The notes: generated by a model from the sequence alone, not told the origin. 64,000 nt of DNA from CAYXVU01 sp964468725 (GCA_964468725.1 CAYXVU010000004.1:1-64000); one strand, 5' to 3'. Counted from the first letter of the stretch, positions 35,322 through 45,241 are shown. Program-made: numbers and translations.

Positions 35322-36140
35322 TCAATTTTCTATCGGCAAATCGGGATTCAATAGCGCGATGACTTCATCATGCAGTATCCCTGCGGTTGCAATGATAGAG
35401 TTGCCCTGCACGGGGTCGTTCCCTTGCCAATCGGTAATGCGCCCGCCAGCGCCTTCAATCACCGGGATCAAGGCCATGATGTCCCAAGGATTCATAATCG
35501 GGTCTGCCATCACATCTGCACCTCCGGTTGCCAGCAGCAAATAGCCGAGGCAATCGCCCCACGTGCGATAGAGCTTCACACATCGCGCCAGAGATTCGAA
35601 GGCAGCAAAATTTTGATGTTGCTCTACACCCCAATGCGAACTGACAAGAAGGGTTGCTTCTGCGATGCTGTGGCAAGGTCGCACTCGGACGAGATTCTCG
35701 TTGAGGTAAGTCTCCCGACCTGTGCCGATTAGGAGATGGCCGACCAGCGGATTATTGATCGCGCCGAGCACGGGTCGTCCGTCTTTCAGTAAGGCGATGA
35801 GCGTACCGAATAGGTAACAATTGCTGACAAATGCCTTTGTACCATCAATGGGGTCGAGTACCCATTGATACCGGGCGGTAGGCTGATAGGCTCCGAACTC
35901 TTCACCAAAGATGCCATGCTGCGGATAGCGACGCACGATCAGGTCTCGCATGATCTCTTCCGCGCGACGGTCGGCTATGGTGACGGGCGTCGCATCGCTT
36001 TTGGTCTCGATGGTAAAGCCCGACAGATAAAAATGACGGATGATCTCAGCGCTTGCTTGAGCCAACTCATGAATAAATGGGATGAACTCTTTTTGGGTTG
36101 CGGCGTCACACTCACCGCTGAACCGCTGCAACTCATTCAT
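35322..36140 (-). CDS. hisN: Inositol-monophosphatase-superfamily phosphatase, HisN-like (histidinol-phosphatase)
   Basis: 272 residues. Metal-binding motifs of the IMPase fold are complete: GEEFGAYQ (Glu of motif 0), WVLDPIDGTKAF (motif DPxDGT at about 95) and MNPWDIMALIPVIEGAGGRITDW (WDxxA motif at about 215). The reading GEEFG, INNPLVGHLLIGTGRETYLN and TWGDCLGYLLLATGGADVMADP resembles the histidinol-phosphatase (HisN) branch more than CysQ or SuhB. It would remove phosphate from histidinol phosphate in histidine synthesis, or a related substrate. It is not next to other his genes. The next minus-strand gene upstream (GNAT) is 26 bp away and probably cotranscribed. Confidence 0.82.
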   Translation of the reverse strand: MNELQRFSGECDAATQKEFIPFIHELAQASAEIIRHFYLSGFTIETKSDATPVTIADRRAEEIMRDLIVRRYPQHGIFGEEFGAYQPTARYQWVLDPIDGTKAFVSNCYLFGTLIALLKDGRPVLGAINNPLVGHLLIGTGRETYLNENLVRVRPCHSIAEATLLVSSHWGVEQHQNFAAFESLARCVKLYRTWGDCLGYLLLATGGADVMADPIMNPWDIMALIPVIEGAGGRITDWQGNDPVQGNSIIATAGILHDEVIALLNPDLPIEN

Positions 36141-36166
36141 TGTACCCTCTAAATATTAATTCGCAG

Positions 36167-36664
36167 TTATGGCCTGAAATTTTTCACCATCGTTAATGAG
36201 GTTCCGTTTTGGCCGACGACCGTAAAACCCAACCGCACATACAGACGGGCGGCAGGGTTTTCCGCAGAGACGCTTAGAGAGATCGCCGGAAAGCGACTCT
36301 GAACCGAGTGCAATAGTTTTGAAAGAAGCTCTGTGCCGATGCCTTGCCCTCGATATTCAGGGGCAACCGCAATCGTCAATTCCGGCGTGCACTCATCAAT
36401 AAACCCGTAACCGGGAAGGCGAGCGCGGAACCGGCGAATCCAGGCTGCGCCGATCATTGCTTCATTTGACGCTTCAATCGCTACAAAACCGCTATCATCC
36501 TCTTGCCCCCAGTCTTTGACATAGCAACTGATTTCCGGTTCATAAATGATGTTGCGCGGCAATGGCTCGCCGCCTACGGGGATAAAGATCGCCTGATAGA
36601 GCATCTCCCAAAGGAATGGCTCATCAGCAATCGTCAGAGCGCGAATGCGATAGTCTGTCATCAT
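36167..36664 (-). CDS. GNAT-family N-acetyltransferase
   Basis: 165 residues; ATG 36664 is followed at once by another ATG (36661). The GNAT core is clear: IRALTIADEPFLWEMLYQAIF at the start, DSGFVAIEASNEAMIGAAWIRRF (strands 2-4), LTIAVAPEYRGQGIGTELLSKLLHSV with the Q/R-x-x-G-x-G acetyl-CoA loop at about residue 107, and ISLSVSAENPAARLYVRLGFTVVG at the end. Substrate unknown. Transcribed with HisN-like gene downstream; the glycosyltransferase gene upstream ends 28 bp away... on the same strand at 36693, so the three genes may form one operon. Confidence 0.85.
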   Translation of the reverse strand: MMTDYRIRALTIADEPFLWEMLYQAIFIPVGGEPLPRNIIYEPEISCYVKDWGQEDDSGFVAIEASNEAMIGAAWIRRFRARLPGYGFIDECTPELTIAVAPEYRGQGIGTELLSKLLHSVQSRFPAISLSVSAENPAARLYVRLGFTVVGQNGTSLTMVKNFRP

Positions 36665-36692
36665 AACCGTCTTACAGCCCTCTCCAATTTTC

Positions 36693-38312
36693 TCACTCTT
36701 TCCTTACATAGTAAGTGAAGAAAGTGCGCGTCACTTTGCGGTAATCACGTTGCACCCAAGCTTGGAAATCCGTTTTTCGGCTGACCTCATTCATACGTGC
36801 CAGAACAACGACTTTCGGGCGACTGGCTTTGAGTCGGGCCAGCCACCCATCAAAGCCTCCCGGCTCTAGTTTATCTAGATACTCATCCTTTCCCCTATCA
36901 AGGAAGAAATACTTGCTGGCGTTAGTCAGATGCGAAAGCACCAGCACCTCTGCCGCTCCATGAACAAAAATTTCATCACCCGGTTGCAAATGCGCGGTGA
37001 TTTCCGAGACTTCCCGCTCTTGCTCTTGAAGCGTGCCGAATTCGCGTTCCAGCCAGAGAATATCAGCTAGGCTGATGGTAACGATTAAGGTGAAGATAAG
37101 GCCCCAACTCCCGTATTCAATACTCCGCCCTGTAGACGGTTCACGATTACGGATAATCCGGGCAACACCACGTTGCAGGAATGACGCTATCGCCAAGGCG
37201 GCAAAAACACCGGCAAAGGGGAGGAGCGGTAGGAAATCACGCTCACCGTTGATTTGCACCATGCAAAACAGTAAGTAGATAAGCGGTGAGATGATGACTG
37301 CGCTACGAACGGGGGGAGGGGCGATTCTGCCATCATGGTTCCTCAACAGGGGCTTAAGCTGCTCGTAGAGAGCGCTCACCCAGCCAATTAAAGCAAGGAA
37401 AAAATAGAACGCATCTGAGCGATAGGCATTCCTCATAAAGTTGCCGACTCGCTGAACAAACTCGACGGGCGAACGAGGCCGATAAACCGAGTAAACCGAA
37501 AAGGTGAATGCCAGATTCCATGTATAAAAGTCATGCAATACCCTGACAACCCAGAAGTAAAACAACATGATGGCCAACGGCATCAAGGCTCCGAGTAATC
37601 CTTTGAGGAGGCGAATATCGCGCCATGACCGGCCATACGAAGAGAAGATCAACCCGGCAACGCCGACAAACAGCAGTCCGGGCTGCCAACTCAAGGCGGA
37701 TAGCATTCCGCAAAGCCCTGCGCTGATCGGTCGGTTTCGATATATGGCCAACAGAGTCAACAGGCCAAACAAAACCATGAGCGTTTTCGGTTCGACGCCG
37801 CGACTGTGAGCGTTGGCAAAATAGTTTGAAGAGAGCAGAATCAATGCCGCCAACAATGCAGTTCGGCGGCTCCCACAATAAGCGAATGTGACCAGAAAAG
37901 TGCAACCAATGACCAGTGCTCCCAGCAGAATAAAAAGGCACCGAATCGCCATCAGATCACGAGCACCGAAGGGGTGCAAGATAAGTATCGCCGCAGCGCC
38001 AGCATAAGCGGATAAAGGCGTTTTGATGTTAACGGCATCACGATAAGGGATATTGCCGCGCGCGATTAGCTGAGCCATATAATTCCAATTTGCCGCATCC
38101 TGCCTTTCCGGCAGACGGTGAAACTGAAATTGGGCGATAATCAAGAATGAGAATGCGACGAGGGCAATCAAGAGATAGCGTGGCATCAGCCATTTCGATA
38201 TTCGCATCCTTCCGGCTTTACACTCCATAGTGCTCGCAGGTTCGAAGGCTTCCTGCGCAGGCGAAGGAGTTGTGCCCGGTGAAAGCGATTGATCTGTTTT
38301 TTTATTAATCAT
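36693..38312 (-). CDS. Multi-pass membrane glycosyltransferase (GT39/ArnT-like)
   Basis: 539 residues. After a polar N-terminus, the first helix (YLLIALVAFSFLIIAQF) is followed by a loop RLPERQDAANWNYMAQLIARGNIPYRDAVNIKTPLSAY, where the Asp stands in the place of the catalytic Asp of the lipid-linked-sugar transferases. About ten more helices follow (LFILLGALVIGCTFLVTFAY, LLGALMPLAIMLFYFWVV, SWGLIFTLIVTISLADILWL). The last 100 residues form a soluble part (EVSEITAHLQPGDEIFVHGAAEVLVLSHLTNASKYFF). It likely moves a sugar from polyprenyl phosphate onto a lipid or protein at the outer face. The start is uncertain: no ribosome binding site precedes ATG 38312; a Met about residue 36 is an alternative. 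Confidence 0.75.
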   Translation of the reverse strand: MINKKTDQSLSPGTTPSPAQEAFEPASTMECKAGRMRISKWLMPRYLLIALVAFSFLIIAQFQFHRLPERQDAANWNYMAQLIARGNIPYRDAVNIKTPLSAYAGAAAILILHPFGARDLMAIRCLFILLGALVIGCTFLVTFAYCGSRRTALLAALILLSSNYFANAHSRGVEPKTLMVLFGLLTLLAIYRNRPISAGLCGMLSALSWQPGLLFVGVAGLIFSSYGRSWRDIRLLKGLLGALMPLAIMLFYFWVVRVLHDFYTWNLAFTFSVYSVYRPRSPVEFVQRVGNFMRNAYRSDAFYFFLALIGWVSALYEQLKPLLRNHDGRIAPPPVRSAVIISPLIYLLFCMVQINGERDFLPLLPFAGVFAALAIASFLQRGVARIIRNREPSTGRSIEYGSWGLIFTLIVTISLADILWLEREFGTLQEQEREVSEITAHLQPGDEIFVHGAAEVLVLSHLTNASKYFFLDRGKDEYLDKLEPGGFDGWLARLKASRPKVVVLARMNEVSRKTDFQAWVQRDYRKVTRTFFTYYVRKE

Positions 38313-38406
38313 GTGCTACAAGGCGCACTTGATCGAACACGAACCCATTGGCTTTACCGGATGGTGGCCGTAAGGTAGCCGGAAAGAGGTTTTCTACCCT
38401 GCTTAC

Positions 38407-38868
38407 CTAAAGCCCAAACTGGCGGAGATGATGATCCAGGTGTAGATAGCCCCACCGTAACCACTCTTCGTCGCTCATCTCCCCGAAGAGTGGATGCATC
38501 TGCCACTGAAAATCTCGGTCACGATGGATGAACCGTTCGACCAGCCTTTCCAATTCTTGCCGGTCGCGGGCAAACTCAACGGGCTTTGTTCCGTCTAGCT
38601 CTTGATCGGCTTGTGGCATGGTCTTCACCCCTTTCGGCCAGGGTAAAGGCACTTGCAAAGCAATCCACTTCAGAAGAGTACGTTGTAAAAGATTCGACCG
38701 CATTGAAGTGGCAATATCTCCGAGCGGCATGCGGAAAGAATCGCTGAGGTGGCAAATCATCTGATGCGCAGTCATCTTTCCCCACTGCCGCTGGCTCGTC
38801 GGTTGTAACTTACGCAATCGTTCCAAAACATCAGACTGGTCTGCCGCGCGAAATAGACTCTTTTTCAT
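38407..38868 (-). CDS. DUF1569 / DinB-like protein
   Basis: 153 residues from ATG 38868, with GGGAGAG upstream; the longer frame to 38943 has no ribosome binding site. Sequence pattern LQPTSQRQWGKMTAHQMICHLSDSFRMPLGD, KTMPQADQELDGTKPVEFARDRQELERLV and HPLFGEMSDEEWLRWGYLHLDHHLRQFGL matches the DUF1569 family, a DinB-type four-helix bundle. The His residues (TAHQMICHL and HLDHHLRQF) are the metal ligands expected in DinB folds. Relatives may be metal-dependent thiol transferases; the function is unproved. Cytosolic; no operon partner. Confidence 0.8.
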   Translation of the reverse strand: MKKSLFRAADQSDVLERLRKLQPTSQRQWGKMTAHQMICHLSDSFRMPLGDIATSMRSNLLQRTLLKWIALQVPLPWPKGVKTMPQADQELDGTKPVEFARDRQELERLVERFIHRDRDFQWQMHPLFGEMSDEEWLRWGYLHLDHHLRQFGL

Positions 38869-39153
38869 CAATGGCTCTCCCGACGGGTTGACGCTTTCAC
38901 AGTTATAGCGAATTTCCTGCCGGTTACTTATACCTTCTCTCATCGCAACTCGCTTATGACTAAGAAGCGATTGGCGGGATTATAGAGAGTCAAGAAAGAG
39001 CAGAGCAAGCGGAGGAAACTCAACAGCAAACTTCCGGTGGGCAGGGGGTCGAAGGAGTGATGGTTACAAATTAGTCGCTGAACAGCCAGCAAGAGCTTGA
39101 CGGCAATGATGGGCATCCCCGCGAGGCTCAACAGATGATCCGATTTTGCCGGA

Positions 39154-39855
39154 TTACTCTTTAAGCTCGCTCAATAAAAATTCGGCATACCGATTATCAA
39201 CGATGCGAAGGACATCGGCTTCCTTGATGCCACCGAGTCGGCGCAAACAGCAGAGTCGCTCTGCTGCCATCACCTCTGAAACCGTCAGGGGCCAGCCTTC
39301 GGTCATTAGGCAAGCATCAGCAAGAAATTGCAGCACTTCGATGTAGGCACTCAGAGCAACAACTGCTTCCATAGCTCCAAGCAAAGTTGTCATCTTGGTT
39401 GCGGTAGATCCTGTGGCGCAGGGCATACGATCTTCTCGAAACGCCTCTTTCGTCTCTCTGGTTACTTCATCAACCTCTTTGAGCAGCGGGTGCGTTGTGC
39501 AATGAGACGCCAGCGTAGTGACCACAGTCTGCATCACCGGCAGGCCGAATCTTGCCGCTTCTGTCAGTTGCAAGACCCTTTTTCCCTGATCGTTTTGACC
39601 ATCCGCGTTCACCGAGGCTGAGGGCATCACGAAACCGTTGACCAGAGATTGCATATGCTCAGCAGTTTGGCGGAGACGAATCGCTGAGTCATGGGGAGGT
39701 GTCTGCACACAGCGAGGGCAAAGGCTGCCAAAGGCTACTTGGTCATCCATCAGCGTTGCCCCAACCCATTGCTCTTCCCATAAACTAGCACATAGACAAC
39801 ATTGAACCGTTCGACAAAGGTCATGGTAGTAAAGAAGGAGTGTAAACCTGCTCAC
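39154..39855 (-). CDS. Zinc-ribbon-like hypothetical protein
   Basis: 233 residues from GTG 39855 with GAGGA about 9 nt upstream. The N-terminus has two Cys pairs, CCLC (about 19-22) and CPRC (about 46-49), spaced like a zinc ribbon (with TVQCCLCASLWEEQ and GSLCPRCVQTPP). The rest is predicted helical with no family I recognise; several Cys residues appear later (ASHCTT, DACLMT, RLCCLR). The two CxxC pairs and the plausible start argue that it is a real protein. Nothing in the neighbourhood indicates its role. The 285-bp stretch upstream of the DUF1569 gene (38869-39153) holds no supported feature. Confidence 0.55.
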   Translation of the reverse strand: MSRFTLLLYYHDLCRTVQCCLCASLWEEQWVGATLMDDQVAFGSLCPRCVQTPPHDSAIRLRQTAEHMQSLVNGFVMPSASVNADGQNDQGKRVLQLTEAARFGLPVMQTVVTTLASHCTTHPLLKEVDEVTRETKEAFREDRMPCATGSTATKMTTLLGAMEAVVALSAYIEVLQFLADACLMTEGWPLTVSEVMAAERLCCLRRLGGIKEADVLRIVDNRYAEFLLSELKE

Positions 39856-40391
39856 AAACGTTTTCCTCGGTCTCAGTAACTACACCGTTTTGAAATCGGA
39901 TAGGCAGGCGAAAAATACAATACCCTCTCACTTCAGCTACCGAATCTTCGAGACGCACTCTATCGCTCCTCGCAGTATGACATCGAGTCAAACCCAGCAA
40001 GCTTGTCTCAAATAGACGGCCCCTCTACACCCGTGCAAAACAGACGCCTGAAAATCAAGCGGCTTCGCTATTTTGTTGAGGATTTTGCCTGATGATTACT
40101 TCACGGACATGAACTTCTTGCACAAATTCGCGCTGCAGCCGATCCCTCAGCGGCGCGTACCCCTTAATGATTCTTCCCCTCCGTGTTCTCTGCCGTAGAG
40201 TCGTGCATTAGTATATCCGACAATGAAAATTGCGCAAGAGATTCATTTTTCCCAGAAACAGCGGCTTCGTGAAGATAATAATCTCCGCGCCGTCTCGGTC
40301 AAAATACAATCCGAAACAACAAAAGGGTGCCGATCTGCCATATAGGTCGCTCCCTTTACTGAATGAGCGAGAGCACCCAATCGGCTTAAGG
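39856..40391. other. 536-bp intergenic stretch without a supported gene
   Basis: Only short overlapping frames occur and none has a ribosome binding site or a protein-like pattern. The sequence is AT-richer than its surroundings near 40205-40320. The right end contains the terminator-like hairpin of the quinohemoprotein gene (40325-40378). Possibly decayed DNA. Confidence 0.5.
40325..40378 (-). terminator. Putative terminator of the quinohemoprotein dehydrogenase gene
   Basis: Read on the minus strand: GGGTGC, then TCGCTC ... GAGCGA, then GCACCC, a nested stem (40378-40373 with 40330-40325; 40370-40365 with 40352-40347), followed by TTTTGTTGTTT. It begins 13 nt after the stop codon at 40392. 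An interrupted stem with U-rich tail fits an intrinsic terminator. Confidence 0.5.
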
Positions 40392-42578
40392 TTACTGATT
40401 GCGGTGGCTGAGGCGCTCGGCCTTTTCATCGTTGGCGCGTTTGATAATGTAGGCTTGAATCGCTTTCACCTCTTCGACCGTCAGGACCGAGTTGTAGCTC
40501 GGCATCCCTCTTGCGGGCAGACCGCCAAGTACGCTGCCAACGAAGACCTTATGCCGTTCCGCCGGAAGATGTCTCAAGTCACGAATCACGCCGCCACCGA
40601 CGGCTGCCGCCCCATGGCAAAAGACACAGTATTGATTAAACAGGTCACGCCCCTTCGCCACTTCAGATTCCGATGCGGTCAAAGCTGGCGGATCGGGGGT
40701 CGCAGCCTCGGGGGCAAGCGCTGGCAAGGTCGCGCTGCCCCCAACTTTGAAGGTCAATACGCGGCTGATGCAGCGGACATTGGCAGCTTTTGCCATATCG
40801 CCGCCGACCAATCCCAATGCGCCTCCCCAACCGACCATTACAGTCACATACTGTTCGCCGTTCACCATATAGGTCATCGGCGGCGCAATCACGCCGGTCT
40901 GTGCTTCTGCTTGCCACAGGGTCTCGCCCTTGTCGGCGGAATAAGCAGCGACCTGCCCATCTGCCGTTCCGGTAAAGACCAAATTACCTGCTGTTGCCAA
41001 CGTCCCCGCATTGAACGGATGCGGATAGCTGACCTTCCAAACCTCTTTCTGCTGCACCGGGTCCCAAGCGGAGAGTTTGCCGCCAGTAATTTCGAGTATC
41101 GTCTTCACACCCGCCGCATCTTCGGGAACCCCTAAAAAGAGCAGTCCGTTATTGAAGCCGCGCAAGCGCGGCTTGAAAGCGGCATCGTGACCGTAAACAA
41201 ACGGCACATCCTGCGCCGGTATATAAACCAATCCGGTCTGCGGGCTGAAGGACATGGGTTGCCAGTTATGCCCGCCGTATGGGCTCGGCCAAACCAGTTT
41301 AGGCTCTTTCGTATAATCGGCTTCACCCGTTTCAAAGGGTCTGCCGGTCTTCAGGTCAACGTGGGAAGCCCAATTGACGTTGACGTACTTTTCCGCTGAG
41401 ATCAGTTCGCCGGTCGCTCTGTCCAGTACATAAAAGAAACCGTTCTTCGGGGCTTGCAGAATGACATTTCGTTTGCGACCGTCAATCATCAACTCGGCCA
41501 AAATCAAGTGCTGCGTCGCCGTATAGTCCCAACGATCTCCGGGCGTCGTTTGATAGTGCCAGGCGTATTCGCCCGAGTCGGCTTTGAGCGCCACGATAGA
41601 AGAAAGATACAGGTTATCCCCGCCATCGGGGCTGCGATGCAAGCGATTCCAAGGCGCACCGTTGCCGACGCCAATATAGAGCAGATTCAAAGCCGGGTCA
41701 TAGGCCATCGAATCCCACACCGTGCCGCCGCCGCCATATTCATACCACTTGCCTGTCCAGGTTTTGGCCGCTTTCTCCATGACAGAAGATTCAAAGCCCT
41801 TTTTCGGGTCGCCGGGAACCGTGAAGAACCGCCACGCCAGCTTTCCGCTCTTCGCATCATAGGCGCTCACATATCCGCGTACGCCGAATTCAGCCCCGCC
41901 ATTACCGATCAGAATTCGCCCGCGCGCAATGCGTGGTGCGCCAGTGATCGTGTATTGGCGGGTGCGATCAATAATCGTGTCAACTCGCCACCTGACCTTT
42001 CCGTTGCGCGCATCGAGGGCAACCAGATAGCCATCGAGCGTGCCGACATAGACTCGGCCTTCGAGGACGGCAACGCCACGATTGACCGCATCGCAGCAGG
42101 CATGCACGGCAAAGTCGCGGGGCACTTTCGGATCATATTTCCAAAGCAATTTGCCCGTATCCGCAGCCAATGCATAGACAATGCTGAAAGCGCCCGTCGT
42201 ATACATAACCCCATCAATAACGATGGGAGTGGCTTCTGTCCCGCGATCTACATCGAGCCTGTATGACCAGGCCAAGCCGAGTTTGCCGACATTTTTGTCA
42301 TTGATCTGTTTGAGCGGGCTGAACCGCTGTTCGCTGAAGGTGCGACCGTGCGCTAGCCAGTTACCATCTTCGCGGTTTCCCTTCTCTGTCTGTTCGATCA
42401 TCTTCTCTGTCACGCGCGATGCAGGAGACACGCTGCTGGTTTTGACAGGTTGGCGGTTTTGCAAAGGCGGAGGGATTTCGCCCGTCGCGTGACGATCCGA
42501 TGAATTGGCGAATTGGACGGCGACGAATCCAAACAGTAAGACAACGGCTATAACTCGTTTTAACTGGAAGTTTCTCAT
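40392..42578 (-). CDS. PQQ-dependent quinohemoprotein alcohol dehydrogenase
   Basis: 728 residues with GAGGAG about 9 nt before the ATG. Signal peptide ([21 protein letters not shown]). Eight-bladed PQQ propeller with the vicinal disulfide ring C161-C162 ([10 protein letters not shown]), [42 protein letters not shown] (the Glu/Asn calcium region), [18 protein letters not shown] with the catalytic Asp, and [27 protein letters not shown]-terminal cytochrome c domain carries CVFCH at about residue 650. This order, propeller then heme, is that of type II alcohol dehydrogenases, which oxidise alcohols in the periplasm and pass electrons to a copper protein or cytochrome. No pqq biosynthesis genes are in the window. 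Confidence 0.93.
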   Translation of the reverse strand: MRNFQLKRVIAVVLLFGFVAVQFANSSDRHATGEIPPPLQNRQPVKTSSVSPASRVTEKMIEQTEKGNREDGNWLAHGRTFSEQRFSPLKQINDKNVGKLGLAWSYRLDVDRGTEATPIVIDGVMYTTGAFSIVYALAADTGKLLWKYDPKVPRDFAVHACCDAVNRGVAVLEGRVYVGTLDGYLVALDARNGKVRWRVDTIIDRTRQYTITGAPRIARGRILIGNGGAEFGVRGYVSAYDAKSGKLAWRFFTVPGDPKKGFESSVMEKAAKTWTGKWYEYGGGGTVWDSMAYDPALNLLYIGVGNGAPWNRLHRSPDGGDNLYLSSIVALKADSGEYAWHYQTTPGDRWDYTATQHLILAELMIDGRKRNVILQAPKNGFFYVLDRATGELISAEKYVNVNWASHVDLKTGRPFETGEADYTKEPKLVWPSPYGGHNWQPMSFSPQTGLVYIPAQDVPFVYGHDAAFKPRLRGFNNGLLFLGVPEDAAGVKTILEITGGKLSAWDPVQQKEVWKVSYPHPFNAGTLATAGNLVFTGTADGQVAAYSADKGETLWQAEAQTGVIAPPMTYMVNGEQYVTVMVGWGGALGLVGGDMAKAANVRCISRVLTFKVGGSATLPALAPEAATPDPPALTASESEVAKGRDLFNQYCVFCHGAAAVGGGVIRDLRHLPAERHKVFVGSVLGGLPARGMPSYNSVLTVEEVKAIQAYIIKRANDEKAERLSHRNQ

Positions 42579-42791
42579 CGGGCGTTCTCCTCAAATGTAG
42601 TGCGTTCGGTGGATGTCCAATCATTGTCTACCAATTCGATTTTCGCAAGTGATGAGGGAGTCAAACCTTCTTCAAATCACGGTCAATCACCAGCCGATAG
42701 TTGATCGGCTGGCACACGCTTTCGCCTGCCGGAGTCCGTACCATTTATCATCTTTGCGAAGCACACGAGTCCATGCTTATATTCAACGGTG

Positions 42792-44774
42792 ATGGAAGAT
42801 GTTTTCGGCCCAAATGGATTGATCGCGCGCTATCATCCAAACTATGAATATCGCCCCGGCCAGATTGAAATGGCGGACTCTGTTCATCAAACGCTCACGG
42901 ATGGGGGTATCGCGTTGATCGAAGCCGGAACCGGAACCGGCAAGACGTTGGCCTATCTGCTGCCTGCACTGGCCGCCGGTCGTCGCGTCATCGTTACGAC
43001 GGCGACGAAAAACTTACAAGAGCAATTGGCCAACAAAGATATCCCCTTTTTACAAGACATCATCCCACGTAAATTCAAAGCCATCTGCATGAAAGGCCGC
43101 GCCAATTATGTTTGCCTACACAAATTGAAGAAGGCCGAACAGATGCCGATGCTCAACGGCATGGAAGAGGTAGATTATTTCGATGAGATTCGGCGTTGGG
43201 CGGGAGAGACACCGACGGGTGATCGCGCTGAACTCATTGACTTGCCGGAAAACCTATCGTTCTGGCCGCAGATTGATGCGCGCGCCGAAAGTTGCATTGG
43301 GCAGAAGTGTCCGGAGTTCGACAACTGTTTCATCACGCAGATGCGACGTGAAGCCATGGAGGCGGATGTCGTCATCGTCAATCATCATCTGTTCTTTGCC
43401 GACCTCGGTCTGCGCGGCGGCGATTATGGGCAGGTGATTCCCGACTACACGAGCGTTATTTTCGATGAAGCGCACGAGATCGAAAACGTTGCAGCCAGCT
43501 ATTTTGGAACCAGTGTTTCGAATTTCCGTATTGCCGACCTGATTCAAGATGCGCAGAAATTGCCCCTCACCGAACCGGATCAAGCCAGCGACCTTATCAA
43601 AGCCTTAGCGCGGTTGAGTCAACGAGCCGATGCCTTCTGGTTATCCTTTCGCGGCGCGAGTCTGGAAGATCGAAGCCGACGCTTCTCCCGTTTGCCAAAC
43701 GATAGCGCGCAAGAGAGCCGATTTCCGATTCCTGAAGATTTCTTCGCACGCGTCCGTCCGGACAATCAATATGAAACGACGGCGGCGGGCGAAGCCTACA
43801 TCGGATTGGCCAACGCGATCAATCGAATAGCAGCTACGCTCAGCGTCGTAAAGAACGCGCCGCCTGAACTCGACAACCTGTTGCGTCGCGCAGAAAGTTT
43901 GAAGTTCGACCTCGAACTCATCGTCGAAGGCGCACAACCCGGATTTGTCTATTGGTGCGAGAAGCGCGGACGCGCGGTCTTTTTACATGCGACTCCGATT
44001 GATGTATCGGGGATCCTGAACGAAAAACTCTTTCAACATCTGCATAGTGCGGTCTTAACGTCAGCGACGCTAACGGCAGGCAACAGTTTCGACTTTATCA
44101 AATCGCGGCTCGGCATCGCCGATGCCCGCGAAGTGATGATCGAATCGCATTTCGATTATGAGCAACAAGCCGTGCTCTATTTGCCGCAAGGCATGCCCGA
44201 CCCGCGCAGTCACGATTTTTTAGAAGCCTCTGCCGATGAAATCGTGCAAATCCTCCACACCACGCAGGGTCGCGCTTTTGTGCTCTTCACCAGCCTAACC
44301 TCAATGCGCGAAACCTATGAAATCGTGCGCGATCACGTAGATTTTCCGGTCTTCATTCAAGGGCAAGGTTCGAAGGCGGGATTGCTTGAACGCTTTCGCA
44401 AGACGGAAGGCGCAGTCTTATTCGCCACCTCCTCATTTTGGCAAGGCGTGGATGTGCAAGGCGAAGCGTTATCGTGTGTGATTATTGCGAAGCTGCCCTT
44501 TGCCGTACCGACCGATCCGGTGGTCGCCGCGCGGCAAAAATATCTCGATGAAAATGGCGGGAATTCGTTTTACGACTACTCTGTGCCGGAAGCGATCATT
44601 GCGCTCAAACAAGGGTTGGGGCGCTTGATTCGGTCATCGAATGATCGCGGCGTGCTTTCGATTCTCGACCCGCGCATCCGCACGAAAGCCTACGGCAAAC
44701 TCTTCATTCGCAGCCTGCCGCAATGCCCCATCACCGATAACATCGAAGATGCCGCGGCGATATTCGAATCGTAA
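42792..44774 (+). CDS. dinG: DinG-type XPD-family iron-sulfur DNA helicase
   Basis: 660 residues from ATG 42792 (a GTG just before it is also possible; no strong ribosome binding site). Helicase motif I EAGTGTGKT (about 45-53), motif II DEAH in VIFDEAHEIEN (about 225), motif III SATLTAG, and motif VI ALKQGLGRLIRS. Cysteines at about 108, 168, 173 and 179 (ANYVCLHKL, ESCIGQKCPEFDNC) are spaced as the 4Fe-4S cluster ligands of XPD/DinG proteins. These enzymes unwind DNA 5'-3' and clear R-loops or G-quadruplexes in repair and replication. No exonuclease domain is present. It stands alone on the plus strand, divergent from the dehydrogenase gene, with a 213-bp gap in which I see no clear promoter. 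Confidence 0.9.
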   Translation: MEDVFGPNGLIARYHPNYEYRPGQIEMADSVHQTLTDGGIALIEAGTGTGKTLAYLLPALAAGRRVIVTTATKNLQEQLANKDIPFLQDIIPRKFKAICMKGRANYVCLHKLKKAEQMPMLNGMEEVDYFDEIRRWAGETPTGDRAELIDLPENLSFWPQIDARAESCIGQKCPEFDNCFITQMRREAMEADVVIVNHHLFFADLGLRGGDYGQVIPDYTSVIFDEAHEIENVAASYFGTSVSNFRIADLIQDAQKLPLTEPDQASDLIKALARLSQRADAFWLSFRGASLEDRSRRFSRLPNDSAQESRFPIPEDFFARVRPDNQYETTAAGEAYIGLANAINRIAATLSVVKNAPPELDNLLRRAESLKFDLELIVEGAQPGFVYWCEKRGRAVFLHATPIDVSGILNEKLFQHLHSAVLTSATLTAGNSFDFIKSRLGIADAREVMIESHFDYEQQAVLYLPQGMPDPRSHDFLEASADEIVQILHTTQGRAFVLFTSLTSMRETYEIVRDHVDFPVFIQGQGSKAGLLERFRKTEGAVLFATSSFWQGVDVQGEALSCVIIAKLPFAVPTDPVVAARQKYLDENGGNSFYDYSVPEAIIALKQGLGRLIRSSNDRGVLSILDPRIRTKAYGKLFIRSLPQCPITDNIEDAAAIFES

Positions 44775-44810
44775 AGATTTCGCGTCCTCATATCGTGACA
44801 TCAAATAAAA

Positions 44811-45050
44811 TCAGGCGGCGTCGAAAAGCTTCTGCGCCAGGTTTTTACCTGCGGTTGGCGGTGGTAGCGGCTTGCCATCGCGTTTCAGAATGTCAATCCA
44901 TTCATCCACAATTTGACAGAGTTCCGCATAAACCTGCGCTTCATCCGCCCCGTGACAACACGGGCCGATGATACCCGGGCATTGTCCAACAAAACCTTGA
45001 TCTTCATCTGACCATTCAACAATTTTCACATAACGCGCACTATCATTCAT
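44811..45050 (-). CDS. hicB: HicB-type antitoxin
   Basis: 79 residues. The sequence VKIVEWSDEDQGFVGQCPGIIGPCCHGADEAQVYAELCQIVDEWIDILKRDGKPLPPP matches the HicB RNase-H-like fold: beta-strands, the QCPGI turn, and a helix before the Pro-rich end. No C-terminal HTH or RHH DNA-binding domain of normal size follows, only 13 residues, so autoregulation may rely on another protein. Its start overlaps the HicA stop codon (ATGA). It should bind and block HicA. Confidence 0.85.
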   Translation of the reverse strand: MNDSARYVKIVEWSDEDQGFVGQCPGIIGPCCHGADEAQVYAELCQIVDEWIDILKRDGKPLPPPTAGKNLAQKLFDAA

Positions 45051-45241
45051 GACTGTGCCTCTCGAATCTTTCTCTTTACTTCGCGTTCTTGATAGGGCTT
45101 GGCATCGTTGCCAGTCCGTCCGGAAATTGTGATACGAATCCCTTTGGGATGTTCATAATTTCGATGACTGCCCTTCCCTCCGCGATTGACGAATCCTGCT
45201 GCTTCCAAGTCCTGAATCAGTTCTCGGATTTTACGCGGCAT
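45047..45241 (-). CDS. hicA: HicA-type mRNA interferase toxin
   Basis: 64 residues, the usual length of HicA. A double-stranded-RNA-binding fold with PRKIRELIQDLEAAGFVNRGGKGSHRNYEHPKGIRITISG; the catalytic His is His26 in GSHRNYEH. The protein cleaves mRNA without ribosomes when free of HicB. It is the first gene of the pair, overlapping HicB by 4 bp. No good ribosome binding site precedes the ATG. No neighbouring phage or defence genes are seen, so it appears to be a solitary chromosomal module. Confidence 0.9.
   Translation of the reverse strand: MPRKIRELIQDLEAAGFVNRGGKGSHRNYEHPKGIRITISGRTGNDAKPYQEREVKRKIREAQS

Noticed and set aside
38940..39131. A 63-codon hydrophobic minus-strand frame upstream of the DUF1569 gene
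   Set aside because: Leu-rich but without a ribosome binding site or motif; I could not separate it from chance.
40230..41135. A 301-codon plus-strand frame antisense to the quinohemoprotein dehydrogenase
   Set aside because: It is Cys/Arg/His-rich with no domain, no ribosome binding site, and mirrors a gene with complete PQQ and heme motifs on the other strand.
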